A DNA stretch of 64,000 nucleotides from Tenggerimyces flavus (GTDB taxonomy: Bacteria > Actinomycetota > Actinomycetes > Propionibacteriales > Actinopolymorphaceae): positions 7,665,420-7,729,419 of the forward strand of contig NZ_JAFBCM010000001.1 in NCBI RefSeq assembly GCF_016907715.1, given 5' to 3'. Below are positions 8,933 to 17,583 of the stretch, piece by piece. The position numbers and the translations under genes were made by a program. The notes beneath the pieces were generated by a model that was not told the origin of the DNA, ran no database searches, and worked only from the letters and a program-made list of their open reading frames with translations. Numbering within the stretch: the first letter of the stretch is position 1; every line of letters begins with the position of its first letter.

Positions 8933-9729
8933 TGCGGCTGAAGCTGGAAGGAGTGTCGGTCGACCTCGACGGCGTACCGATCGTGAGCGACGCTGATCTC
9001 GTCGTCGAGCCGGGCGAGCTCGTCGGGCTGATCGGGCCGAACGGGAGTGGCAAGTCCACCTTGCTCCGCACGATCTACCGCGTGCTGCGGCCGCGGACGG
9101 GGACCGTCCACCTCGGCGACGACGACCTCTGGTCCCAGCTCTCGGCGCGCGAGGCCGCGCGGCGCACCGCGAGCGTGCTGCAGGAGGCATCCGGCGAGTT
9201 CGACCTGTCCGTACTCGAGGTCGTGTTCATGGGACGTACGCCGCACAAGAGCCTGCTGTCCGGCGACGACGCGCAGGACGAGTCGATCGTCTGGTCGGCG
9301 CTGGAACGCGTCGGCATGACCGACAAGGTCGGGCGGCTGTTCGCCACGCTGTCGGGCGGAGAGAAGCAGCGCGTACTCGTCGCGCGAGCGCTCGCGCAGC
9401 AGACGCGGCTGCTGGTGATGGACGAGCCGACCAACCACCTCGACATCTCCGCGCAGCTCGATCTGCTGGAGCTCGTCCGCCAGCTCGGGCTCACCACGAT
9501 CGCGGCGCTGCACGACCTCAACCTCGCGGCGACGTACTGCGACCGGCTATACGTGCTGCGGGGCGGCCGCGTCGTACGCAGCGGCCCGGTGCACGACGTC
9601 CTCACGCCCGACGTCGTCGCGGACGTGTTCGGCGTGCAGGCGCATCGCGGCACGCACCCGATCACCGGACTCCCCCATCTCGCCTTCGCACCCCTGACCA
9701 GCCCGGACCGAAGGGACATCAGCCCATGA
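8932..9729 (+). CDS. ABC transporter ATP-binding protein (FepC/BtuD-like)
   Basis: 265 residues. Walker A GPNGSGKST lies near residues 35-43, signature LSGGEKQR near 142, Walker B LLVMDEPTNHLD near 160, and the H-loop is in ALHDLNLA. TNHLDI and the DLNLAATYCDRLYVL stretch are characteristic of ATPases paired with FecCD permeases. It energises uptake by the upstream permease. Its stop overlaps the lipoprotein start as ATGA, so the three importer genes are translationally coupled. Confidence 0.95.
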   Translation: MRLKLEGVSVDLDGVPIVSDADLVVEPGELVGLIGPNGSGKSTLLRTIYRVLRPRTGTVHLGDDDLWSQLSAREAARRTASVLQEASGEFDLSVLEVVFMGRTPHKSLLSGDDAQDESIVWSALERVGMTDKVGRLFATLSGGEKQRVLVARALAQQTRLLVMDEPTNHLDISAQLDLLELVRQLGLTTIAALHDLNLAATYCDRLYVLRGGRVVRSGPVHDVLTPDVVADVFGVQAHRGTHPITGLPHLAFAPLTSPDRRDISP

Positions 9730-10709
9730 GCCTTTCCCGTCGTACGTTCCTCGGCACCGCCTCCGTCCTCGCGGTGGCCGCTGCCTGCGGTCCCGACGAG
9801 GCGCCGAGCGCGAGCCCCACCACGTCCGGCCAAGCGACAACGGTGACGAACTGCGGGGCCTCGCTGTCGTTCGCGCAGGCACCGAGCCGGGTGGTGTCGA
9901 CGTACCCTGCGATGACCGAGCTGATGATCGCCCTCGGCCTGACGGACAAGCTGGCCGGCCAGATCAACACGAACCTTTCGCCGCCGCTGCCGGAGTACGC
10001 CGAGGAGTACGCGAAGGTCCAGGTGCTCGCCGAGGCCGAGCCGTCGGTGGAGGTCCTGCTGTCGGCGCGGCCCGACCTGATCCTCGCCGACGGGCCGTAC
10101 CACTTCGACGGCAAGCGACTCCCGACGATCGAGGACCTCGCGAAGCGGAAGATCCCGGTGTACGTCAACCAGCAGTTCTGCGAGGGGAAGAAGCTGGAGG
10201 GCAAGGTCATGCAGGCGTACACCGACATCGAGAACCTCGGCAAGATCTTCGGCGTCGCGGACAAGGCGACCGCGCTCGCGGACCAGGCGAAAGGCCGGCT
10301 TGACGCTGTCAAGGCAAAGTTGTCAGGCGTACGGCCAGTGCGCACCGCGCTCGTGACGGTGTTCGACAAGGCGCTGTACGTCGACGCCGGCGGCCTCTAC
10401 ACCGACGTCCTGCAGACAGCGGGCGGGGAGAACCTCACCCAGCAGAGCGAGCTGCCGAAGGGCGAGTACTACGGGCAGATCTCGGCCGAGGTGGTGGCGA
10501 AGAAGAACCCGGACGCGATCGTCTTCACCTACCTGGACGACGCGTCGCGGCGGGACTCCGAGGCGTTCCTGCGTGCGGCGTTCGCCAACACAGCGGCGGT
10601 CAAGAACGGGCGGATGATCGCCACGGCGGAGGCGACGTTCTCCGGCGCGCTGCGGTCGTTCCCTGGGCTCGAGCAACTCGCGAAGGATCTGCACCCCGAC
10701 GCGTTCTGA
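9726..10709 (+). CDS. Siderophore/metallophore-binding lipoprotein (FepB/BtuF fold)
   Basis: 327 residues. The signal MSLSRRTFLGTASVLAVAAAC combines a twin-arginine-like RRTF with a lipobox ending at Cys21. The body is a periplasmic-binding-protein fold of the helical-backbone type (ASRVVSTYPAMTELMIALGL; LLSARPDLILADG; AVKNGRMIATAE). A short Ser/Thr/Pro linker follows the lipidated cysteine. Two cysteines (in VTNCGASL and QQFCEGKK) may form a disulfide. It delivers the ligand to the preceding permease. Only 16 bases separate its stop from the next gene. Confidence 0.92.
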   Translation: MSLSRRTFLGTASVLAVAAACGPDEAPSASPTTSGQATTVTNCGASLSFAQAPSRVVSTYPAMTELMIALGLTDKLAGQINTNLSPPLPEYAEEYAKVQVLAEAEPSVEVLLSARPDLILADGPYHFDGKRLPTIEDLAKRKIPVYVNQQFCEGKKLEGKVMQAYTDIENLGKIFGVADKATALADQAKGRLDAVKAKLSGVRPVRTALVTVFDKALYVDAGGLYTDVLQTAGGENLTQQSELPKGEYYGQISAEVVAKKNPDAIVFTYLDDASRRDSEAFLRAAFANTAAVKNGRMIATAEATFSGALRSFPGLEQLAKDLHPDAF

Positions 10710-10725
10710 GCGTCGTGCCGATGGA

Positions 10726-12510
10726 ATGATGATCAACGCCATGTCCGAAGTGTCCGAAGTGTCTGAATCCGCGGCACTCCGGCTGGTGCTCGCACCGGTC
10801 CGGAGTCAGCTGGCGGCCGCCATCGTGGCGGCGGCGCTCGGTGGCGTGCTCGGCGTCGTGGGCTTCACGTTCCTCGCCCTGAGCCTACGCGCGCTGCTGC
10901 AGACGCCCGACGATCGCGGCGCGATGGTGTGGCTGCTCGTGGCGGCACTGGCTGCCACCCTGGTGCGATTCGCCTTGCGGGCTTGGTCGTTCCGCATCTC
11001 CCATCTGGCCTCGTACGAGCTCGAAGAGTTGTTGCGGTCGGACCTGACCGAGCATCTCGCGCGGCTGCCGCTCGGTGAGGTGCAGCGGCTCGGCAGCGGT
11101 GCGGTGAAGAAGATCGTGCAGGACGACGTTCGCGCGCTGCACGGACTGGTGGCGGACGCGACGCCGTTGGCGGGCGTAGCCATCGCGACGCCGGTCGCCG
11201 CGACCGTGGTGATGTTCGCGACGGACTGGCGGCTCACGTTGGCCGCGCTGGCGGCCGTTCCCCTGACGATGTTCACGATGTGGCTGGCCGCTCGGGACCA
11301 CCCCGAGCAGCGACGGCGGTACGACTCCGCGAACGAGGCGGTCAACGCGGCCGTGGTCGAGTTCGCGCAGGGGATGCCGGTCGTGCGGACGTTCGACGAC
11401 GGCAGCACGACGTTCTCGCGGTTCCAGTGGCGGGTGTCGGACTTCACCAAGGCGATCGACGAGTGGAACGCGACCTCGCGTACGCCGGCTCTGCTCACGC
11501 GGACGTTCATCGCTCCCCTGCCGACGCTGCTGGCGATCCTCATCGTCGGCAGCCTGTTGGTCGGACAGGGCACGCTGGATGTCGCGCAGCTGTTGGTGTT
11601 CCTGGTGATCGGGACCTCGGTCGTCGAGGGCGTGACGCCGCTGATGTGGCTCAACCACTACGTAGCGGAGTCGCGGGCGGCGGCCGTACGGATCGCCTCG
11701 CTGCTCGCGATCCCGCCGATGCTCGAGCCGCTGCACCCGCAACCTCCGGTTGACGCCTCGATCACCTTCCGTGGCGTGCGATTCGGCTATGGATCGGGTG
11801 CGGTCGCGCTCGACAGCATCGACCTGGACATCCCGGCGGGAACGGTGTGCGCGCTCGTCGGCCCTTCTGGCTCCGGCAAGTCGACGATCACGCGGCTGGT
11901 CGCGCGGTTCTGGGACGTGGCCGCGGGCTCGGTGCGGGTCGGCGGCGTGGACGTACGCGAGATCGACTCGCAGGAGCTGCTTCGCCATCTGGCGTTGGTG
12001 TTCCAGGAGCCGTTCCTCGCCTCGGACACGGTGGCCGCGAACATCCGGCTGGCCCGTCCGACCGCGACCGACGCCGAGGTGCAGGCCGCGGCGAAGGCGG
12101 CGCGCGTGCACGACTTCGTGGTGCACGAGCTGCCGCTTGGCTACGAGACGGTGGTCGGCGAACGCGGCGGCCGACTGTCCGGCGGGCAGCGGCAGCGGAT
12201 CGCTCTGGCCCGGGCGATCCTCGCCGACGCGCCGATCGTCGTGCTGGACGAGGCGACGGCGTTCGCGGACCCGGAGAACGAGGCGCTGATCCAGGACGCG
12301 GTGGCCGAGCTCGCCTCCGGCAAGACCGTGCTGGTGATCGCGCACCGGTTGGCTTCGGTGGTCGGCGCGGACCAGATCGCGGTGCTCGACCGCGGCCGGA
12401 TCGTCGAACGGGGCAAGCATCCTGAGCTCCTCGCCGCCGGTGGGTTGTACGCGCGGATGTGGCGGCACGCCGAACGAGCGCAGGACTGGCAGCTGGGTGG
12501 ACGCCGATGA
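10726..12510 (+). CDS. ABC half-transporter, permease fused to ATPase (first of a pair)
   Basis: 594 residues, with a six-helix membrane domain (about 25-325) followed by an ATPase domain. Walker [10 protein letters not shown] is at 379-387, signature LSGGQ at 484-488 and Walker B IVVLDE at 504-509: all intact. The N-terminal start is uncertain: ATG 10726 and ATG 10741 (MSEVSEVSES) are both possible and neither has a strong ribosome site. Paired half-transporters after a siderophore importer recall IrtA/IrtB of mycobacteria, which move iron-siderophores, but this protein lacks the siderophore-interacting domain of IrtA. Export of the RiPP made next door is an equally good reading. Confidence 0.9.
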   Translation: MMINAMSEVSEVSESAALRLVLAPVRSQLAAAIVAAALGGVLGVVGFTFLALSLRALLQTPDDRGAMVWLLVAALAATLVRFALRAWSFRISHLASYELEELLRSDLTEHLARLPLGEVQRLGSGAVKKIVQDDVRALHGLVADATPLAGVAIATPVAATVVMFATDWRLTLAALAAVPLTMFTMWLAARDHPEQRRRYDSANEAVNAAVVEFAQGMPVVRTFDDGSTTFSRFQWRVSDFTKAIDEWNATSRTPALLTRTFIAPLPTLLAILIVGSLLVGQGTLDVAQLLVFLVIGTSVVEGVTPLMWLNHYVAESRAAAVRIASLLAIPPMLEPLHPQPPVDASITFRGVRFGYGSGAVALDSIDLDIPAGTVCALVGPSGSGKSTITRLVARFWDVAAGSVRVGGVDVREIDSQELLRHLALVFQEPFLASDTVAANIRLARPTATDAEVQAAAKAARVHDFVVHELPLGYETVVGERGGRLSGGQRQRIALARAILADAPIVVLDEATAFADPENEALIQDAVAELASGKTVLVIAHRLASVVGADQIAVLDRGRIVERGKHPELLAAGGLYARMWRHAERAQDWQLGGRR

Positions 12511-14246
12511 GCACCGTGGGAACGCTGAAGCAGCTGACCGGGCCGAACTGGCCGCTGCTGCGGTCGTCGCTGGGCTGGTCGCTGGCGGCGTCGGTGGTGC
12601 AGGCGGCCTCGTACGCGTTGCTGATTCCGTTGCTGGCCAGCATTGGAGCGCGACCGTTCGAGTCGGCGAAGACCAGCCTGTTGCTGACGTTGTTGACGAT
12701 CCTGGTCGTCGTCGAGAGCTTGCTGCGGCGCAAGGAGCTGACGTTCTCGTTCGACAGTTTCGCCTTGGTGATCGAGGAGCTCCGGCTGCGGCTCGGGCGG
12801 CGACTGCGGTCGATGCCGTTCGAGCTGCTCCAGCGCAAGGCGGCCGGCGATCTGGCATCGGTGATCGGGAGCAACGTCGTCGACGCGGTGATGGCGATCA
12901 GCGCGGTGGCGACGCTGGTGTTGCAGTTCGTGGCGGTGCCCGCGGTGCTGGTGTTCGTGATCGTGCTCGTGGACTGGCGGCTCGCTGTGGTGCTGCTGGT
13001 GACGATCCCGTTCGCGATCCCGTTCGTCCGCCGGCTGCGGTCGGTCGCCGGAACGGGGTACGCGCGGTCGACGGAGTCCGACGGTGTCGCGGCGAGCCGG
13101 ATCGTGGAGTACGTCCAGGGGCTACCGGTGTTCCGCGCGACCGGGCAGGTGGGGCCTGCGGCGACGCGGCTGCGGGAGGCGTTCGAGCACCAGGACGAGG
13201 CGCAGTCCTCGACGCAGCGCGGGATCACGGCGCCGAGCATCCTGGCGGCGTCCGTGGTGCAGCTGGGGGTCGTCGGGCTGGCGGCGTTCGGCACGTTCCT
13301 GGTCGTGGGCGGCGAGCTGTCGCCGTTGGCGCTGATCGCGGTCGTCGCGGCGGCGGTGCGATTCGCGGAGCCGTTGGTGACGGCGACCGCGATGACGTTG
13401 GCGTTCGAGTACGCGCAGGCCGGCGTCGCACGAGTCGCCGACGTGTTGGCCGCGCCTTCGTTGCCGTTGCCGCCGCGGCCCGTTTCGCCTGTGGGGGCGG
13501 AGATCTCGTTCGACCGCGTGACGTTCGGCTACCTCGACTCGGTGCGGCCAGTGCTGCGGGACGTGTCGCTGGTGGTGCCGGAGCGCAGCCTGACGGCGTT
13601 GGTCGGATCGTCCGGCGGCGGCAAGACGACGCTGGCGCGGTTGGTGACGCGGTTCGCCGATCCGCAGGCCGGCTCGGTGCGTGTCGGTGGCGTCGACGTG
13701 CGATCGATCGACCCTACGGAATTGACGAAACTCGTCTCGGTCGTGTTCCAGGACGTGTATCTGTTCGACGACACGATCGCGGCGAACATCGCGATGGGCC
13801 GGCCGGGCGCATCGCCGGACGAGATCATGGCGGCGGCACGTTCGGCGAACTGCCACGACTTCGTCTCCGCGCTGCCACAGGGATACCTGACGAGGGTTGG
13901 CGAGATCGGTTCGTCATTGTCGGGTGGCGAACGGCAGCGCATCTCGTTGGCGCGGGCGTTGCTGAAGGACGCGCCGATCGTGGTGCTGGACGAGCCGACG
14001 GCGTCATTGGATGCGGAGAGCGAGACGGCCGTCCAGGCGGCGATCGACCGGCTGGTGGAGCGGAAGACCGTCGTCGTGATCGCGCACCGGCTGTCGACTG
14101 TCGTCGGAGCGGACCAGATCGTCGTGCTGGATGGCGGGTCGATCGCCGAGCGCGGGACGCATGGGGCGTTGCTCGCCGCGAACGGCCGCTACGCCGCGAT
14201 GTGGAGGGCGCAGCAGTCGGCACGTGGCTGGCGCGTGTCGTCATGA
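12507..14246 (+). CDS. ABC half-transporter, permease fused to ATPase (second of a pair)
   Basis: 579 residues from ATG 12507, which overlaps the previous stop as ATGA. Six helices precede the ATPase domain. Walker A GSSGGGKTT is at 367-375, signature LSGGE at 471-475 and Walker B IVVLDE at 491-496: all intact. It should heterodimerise with the preceding half-transporter and, unlike the second pair in this window, both composite ATP sites look functional. The substrate may be a siderophore-like compound or the modified peptide. Confidence 0.92.
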   Translation: MSTVGTLKQLTGPNWPLLRSSLGWSLAASVVQAASYALLIPLLASIGARPFESAKTSLLLTLLTILVVVESLLRRKELTFSFDSFALVIEELRLRLGRRLRSMPFELLQRKAAGDLASVIGSNVVDAVMAISAVATLVLQFVAVPAVLVFVIVLVDWRLAVVLLVTIPFAIPFVRRLRSVAGTGYARSTESDGVAASRIVEYVQGLPVFRATGQVGPAATRLREAFEHQDEAQSSTQRGITAPSILAASVVQLGVVGLAAFGTFLVVGGELSPLALIAVVAAAVRFAEPLVTATAMTLAFEYAQAGVARVADVLAAPSLPLPPRPVSPVGAEISFDRVTFGYLDSVRPVLRDVSLVVPERSLTALVGSSGGGKTTLARLVTRFADPQAGSVRVGGVDVRSIDPTELTKLVSVVFQDVYLFDDTIAANIAMGRPGASPDEIMAAARSANCHDFVSALPQGYLTRVGEIGSSLSGGERQRISLARALLKDAPIVVLDEPTASLDAESETAVQAAIDRLVERKTVVVIAHRLSTVVGADQIVVLDGGSIAERGTHGALLAANGRYAAMWRAQQSARGWRVSS

Positions 14247-14851
14247 GGCTCCCCGAGCCTGCGACGTCCTTGGCGCCGTCCCTGACCGACGCCCTGTGGA
14301 GTCGGAGATCGCACTACGCCTTCGCCCCACGACCCCTGGAGCTGGGTGCGCTGAGCACCCTGCTCCGGTTGTCCGTCGGTGTCAGCCGGACGGTCGCCGC
14401 GTACGACGACCCGGCGCATCCGCTCTCGCTCGCGCCGAGCGCCGGTGGCCTCCGCTCCCTCACCACCTACGTGCTGGCGCGGGACGCCGAGGACCTCGCC
14501 GCTGGCGTGTATGCCTATGACCCGGTGGAGCATGCGCTCGTGCCCGGCGGCTCCGATCTCGGGGCGCTCGGCTCTGCCTATGTGCAACCCGAGTTCGCCG
14601 CGCGGGCGCCGGTTTCGCTGGCCCTGGCCGCTCATCTCGATGTGGCGTTGGCGAAGTACCCGCCGCGCCACTTCCGTACGCTGCACGTCGACGCGGGCAT
14701 CGCCGTTCAGAACCTCTACCTGGTCGGCACCGCGCTCGGCCTCGCCTGCTGTGCGGTGTCCGGGTTTCACGACGAGCGGCTGGCAGCCCTGCTCGAACTG
14801 CCAGCGTCGTCGATCCCGATGATGCTATTTCCGGTCGGACACCTGCCGTAG
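14243..14851 (+). CDS. SagB-type nitroreductase-domain protein
   Basis: 202 residues, one nitroreductase/FMN domain. Visible are the FMN-binding N-terminal pattern LWSRRSHYAFAPRPL, the SAGGLRSL loop and a C-terminal LHVDAGIAVQNLYLVGTALGLACCAV helix, as in SagB-type dehydrogenases that oxidise azolines to azoles. It is coupled to the transporter gene by an ATGA overlap and is the last gene of the plus-strand operon. A second, double SagB protein is encoded in the convergent RiPP operon. Finding a SagB domain on both sides ties the transporter operon to the RiPP operon. Its last 27 bases overlap the convergent hydrolase gene. Confidence 0.85.
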   Translation: MRLPEPATSLAPSLTDALWSRRSHYAFAPRPLELGALSTLLRLSVGVSRTVAAYDDPAHPLSLAPSAGGLRSLTTYVLARDAEDLAAGVYAYDPVEHALVPGGSDLGALGSAYVQPEFAARAPVSLALAAHLDVALAKYPPRHFRTLHVDAGIAVQNLYLVGTALGLACCAVSGFHDERLAALLELPASSIPMMLFPVGHLP

Positions 14852-15628
14852 GAAGGCGCCGAGCGCGTCGTTGAACGCGTCCGGCCTTTCCAGGTTGGGC
14901 ATGTGGCCGGTGTCCTCCACGACGACCAGCGTCGACTCGCGCAGCCGTTCGTGCAGGGACTCGGCCACGGCGACCGGCGTGTACGTGTCGTCGCGACCCA
15001 CGACGACGAGCGCCGGGACGTCTACCTGCCCGAGCAGCTCGACGTAGTCCGGCCGCTCGGCTCTTCCGCGCAGCGCGGCCGCCGCACCCTCGGCCGGCGA
15101 CCGGCGCATCATGTCGAGCACGTGCGCGGCGACGTCCGGCCGCTTGGCGATGGTGGACTGCGACACCATCTTCGGCAGCTCCTCGTCGGCGTACGTCGCC
15201 ATGCCCTCGCGCTGCAGTCGGTCGGCGATCGAGTTGCGCCGCACCTTCCCCTCCGGCGTCTCCCCCTCTGCGAACGTGTCGGCGAACACCAACGCCCGCG
15301 TACGTTGAGGAAACTGGCGATAGAAGTCCATCGCGATCTGCCCGCCCATCGACAGCCCGACGATGACCGCCCGGTCGACGCCGAGGTGGTCCAGCAGCCG
15401 CGCCTGGTCGGCGGCGAGGACGTCGAGCGTCGTGCGGCCGGGGATCACGGTGGACTCGCCGTACCCGCGCAGGTCCGACGTGACAACCCGCCAACCCGCC
15501 GAGAGCACTGCGACCTGCGGCCGCCACATGGACCGGTTGAACGGATGCCCGTGGATGAGGAGCAGGACGTCGCCGGTGCCGTGGTCGTCGTACGCGATGA
15601 CCGCATCGTCGCTCTGGAAGGTGCTCAC
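14825..15628 (-). CDS. Alpha/beta hydrolase
   Basis: 267 residues from GTG 15628, which overlaps the upstream SagB stop as GTGA. The catalytic triad can be read: Ser93 in GLSMGG, Asp in VVVGRDDTYTP and His in VEDTGHMPNLERP. The oxyanion loop is LLLIHGHPFNRSMW. A much longer frame extends upstream but is only the opposite reading of the SagB gene. As the last gene of the RiPP operon it may hydrolyse an ester or amide of the product or intermediate, or provide self-protection; the sequence does not decide. Confidence 0.9.
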   Translation of the reverse strand: MSTFQSDDAVIAYDDHGTGDVLLLIHGHPFNRSMWRPQVAVLSAGWRVVTSDLRGYGESTVIPGRTTLDVLAADQARLLDHLGVDRAVIVGLSMGGQIAMDFYRQFPQRTRALVFADTFAEGETPEGKVRRNSIADRLQREGMATYADEELPKMVSQSTIAKRPDVAAHVLDMMRRSPAEGAAAALRGRAERPDYVELLGQVDVPALVVVGRDDTYTPVAVAESLHERLRESTLVVVEDTGHMPNLERPDAFNDALGAFLRQVSDRK

Positions 15629-17220
15629 GCCTGCTTCTTCCGGCGCTGGCCGAAGACCGTGACGAACAGGTAGTCCTTGCCCGCGGCGTGGGGGGAGAAG
15701 AACTCGATCACCTCGTCGTCGAACGAGGTCGAGCCGACCGCGCCAAGCCCGACCGCGTGCGTCCCGAGATGCAGCTTGCCGGCGTGCAGGGCGCCCTCGA
15801 GCTGGGCGAGCCGGTAGCCGCGTGGGCCGTACCTTTCCAGCAGGGCTGGGAGTTCGGCGAGGTAGTAGAGGTTGACGTGGGCGTCGCCGGCGTACTGCTG
15901 GATCGCGGCGATGCGGGTGGCCTGGTCGCGGAAGGTGCCCTCGCGTACCAGCTCGACGGCGTTCCTGGTCGGGTGGTGCAGGTAGACGCCGGGTGCGAGG
16001 CCCTCGACGGCGTTGACGATCAGGTAGAGATCGGTGAGCGGGTGGCCGGGGACGAACGCGTCCGAGGCGACGCCCTGCGTCGAGCGCTGCAGGAGGGTGG
16101 AGAACTTGTCGAACGGGATCGGGTTGTCCGTGTCGTAGTTGCGGGTGGACCTGCGCCGGAAGACGAGCTGCTCGATCGGGCGTGCGTCCAGCTCGCCCTG
16201 CATGGGTTGCAGCGTGGTGAGCTTGCCGGTGGGCTCGGCCAGCTCCCGTTGCCACGCCTTGGACCGCCACTCGGCCGCGTCGGCACCGGTCTCGAGCGAG
16301 GAGGCCTGGTGCAGGTCTGTGATGGCGTGGAACGTGACCTCGGCGTGCGAGAGCCGGGTGGTCTTGTGGTCGAGCTTGCCGATCGTGGGCGCGGTGGGCG
16401 GGCCGTCGTTCTCGCTGCCGCCGCCGAGGGTGACCAGCGCGACGGTGGCCTCGCGTTTGCTGTCGAGGTCGAGCAGGTCGTTGACCAGGTCGTCGGCGTA
16501 GCCGAAGACGAGCTTGCTCTTGATCTTCGACGAGGCGGCGACCGACAGGATGTGGCTGAGGGAGGTGCCGGCGTCCCAGTACGTGTGGCGATAGGCGCGC
16601 TCGCGGTAGCGCCAGGCGTTGCGCCAGAACGTGCTCGTCAGCGCCAGGACGACAGGTGCGGCCGCCACGGCGGGCTCGTTGCCGGTGGCTTCGACGAGCG
16701 CGGCTCGGAAGTCACCGCTCCGCAGCTGGCGGAGGCTGTGGTCGTGCGCGGCGTAGTGGTAGACGCCGGCCTCGAGATCCTGGAGGTCGCCGCAGACGAA
16801 GTAGAGCTCGAGGTGATACTGCGCCCCGGTGCCGCCGGCGGTGCGATAACTGTGCACCCGGCCGTCGCGGGTGGTGTGGGACCGTTCGATCGACCCGTTC
16901 GTCAGCAACCCCAGCCGCGCGAGCAGTGCCCGATCGGGCACGGCGTCGAAGTCCTGCTCGTTCCCTCTGGCCGCGATGGAGTCCAGCGCCGGGATGCCAG
17001 CCTGCGGGAGAGCGCGGGTGAGCTCGATCGGCGGGAGGGTCTCGTAGATCTTGTAGAGCGTGGGCTTGATCGCCCAGTCCTTCTGCCAGATCGCCTCGAC
17101 GTCGTGCGCCGGGTCGCCGATCCCGATGCGCTCGTCGCCAGGACTGGTGTCGTCGAGAACGTGGTACTTGGTCGCCGCATGGAAGCGGATGGCCTCGGCA
17201 GGGTCCTGGTTGCTGGTCAC
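15625..17220 (-). CDS. SagB-type peptide dehydrogenase with two nitroreductase domains
   Basis: 531 residues from GTG 17220 (VTSNQDPAEA). Two nitroreductase-like halves lie at roughly 75-270 and 345-530. The second carries the clear FMN motif FRRRSTRNYD. The first has SYRTAGGTGAQYHLELYF and LEAGVYHY but a weaker phosphate-binding arginine pattern, so it may be structural. Such enzymes oxidise azoline rings in azole-containing RiPPs. The gene sits 363 bases downstream of the second YcaO gene, beyond a hairpin, and may have its own promoter. With no Cys in the candidate precursor, only Ser/Thr-derived oxazolines, or a different oxidation, would be its substrate. Confidence 0.88.
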   Translation of the reverse strand: MTSNQDPAEAIRFHAATKYHVLDDTSPGDERIGIGDPAHDVEAIWQKDWAIKPTLYKIYETLPPIELTRALPQAGIPALDSIAARGNEQDFDAVPDRALLARLGLLTNGSIERSHTTRDGRVHSYRTAGGTGAQYHLELYFVCGDLQDLEAGVYHYAAHDHSLRQLRSGDFRAALVEATGNEPAVAAAPVVLALTSTFWRNAWRYRERAYRHTYWDAGTSLSHILSVAASSKIKSKLVFGYADDLVNDLLDLDSKREATVALVTLGGGSENDGPPTAPTIGKLDHKTTRLSHAEVTFHAITDLHQASSLETGADAAEWRSKAWQRELAEPTGKLTTLQPMQGELDARPIEQLVFRRRSTRNYDTDNPIPFDKFSTLLQRSTQGVASDAFVPGHPLTDLYLIVNAVEGLAPGVYLHHPTRNAVELVREGTFRDQATRIAAIQQYAGDAHVNLYYLAELPALLERYGPRGYRLAQLEGALHAGKLHLGTHAVGLGAVGSTSFDDEVIEFFSPHAAGKDYLFVTVFGQRRKKQA

Positions 17221-17362
17221 CCGGCAAGTGTGCCGGCTAGGCCGTGTCTGCCAAAGATCGCCTGGCGCGCGACACCTCCCCAAGATCAGCAGAGTCCGCC
17301 TGGCCGCGACCTAACCTCGAGCTTTCAGCTGGCGGTTGGTTCGCCCGGTCCGGGTCCGCCCT

Positions 17363-17398
17363 GGGGCCAACGATCATGTTTACATGATCATTAGCCCC
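17363..17398 (-). terminator. Intergenic hairpin between the second YcaO gene and the SagB gene
   Basis: Read on the minus strand, GGGGCTAATGATCATG pairs with CATGATCGTTGGCCCC over 16 bp (two G-U pairs) around a TAAA loop. On the plus strand the same two positions are mismatched, so the RNA hairpin is tuned to minus-strand transcripts. No T-run follows. It may end or attenuate the first half of the RiPP operon. The rest of the 17221-17583 gap holds no gene that I can support. Confidence 0.5.
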
Positions 17399-17583
17399 TT
17401 GACGTGGGGTGGACGCCACGTAGAGGGGTCACAGGCCGGGTGAGGCGACCACGACGCTTCACCCACGGAGTGCCTTCCCAATCAGATCACTCGAGACGTC
17501 GCCATCCCAAGGCTCCCCAGCAGGACAAGGCACTTCTGGCCTTCCCAGGCCAAGGTCGCCCACCAACGCCCGATGTCCCGAGG

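Noticed and set aside
7793..9190. A 465-codon minus-strand frame over the FecCD permease and ATPase genes
   Set aside because: Composition is Arg/Ala/Gln noise, and it is antisense to two clearly conserved genes.
17237..17419. A second short RiPP precursor before the SagB gene
   Set aside because: The 60-codon minus-strand frame has no ribosome site or leader/core character and overlaps the SagB promoter region.
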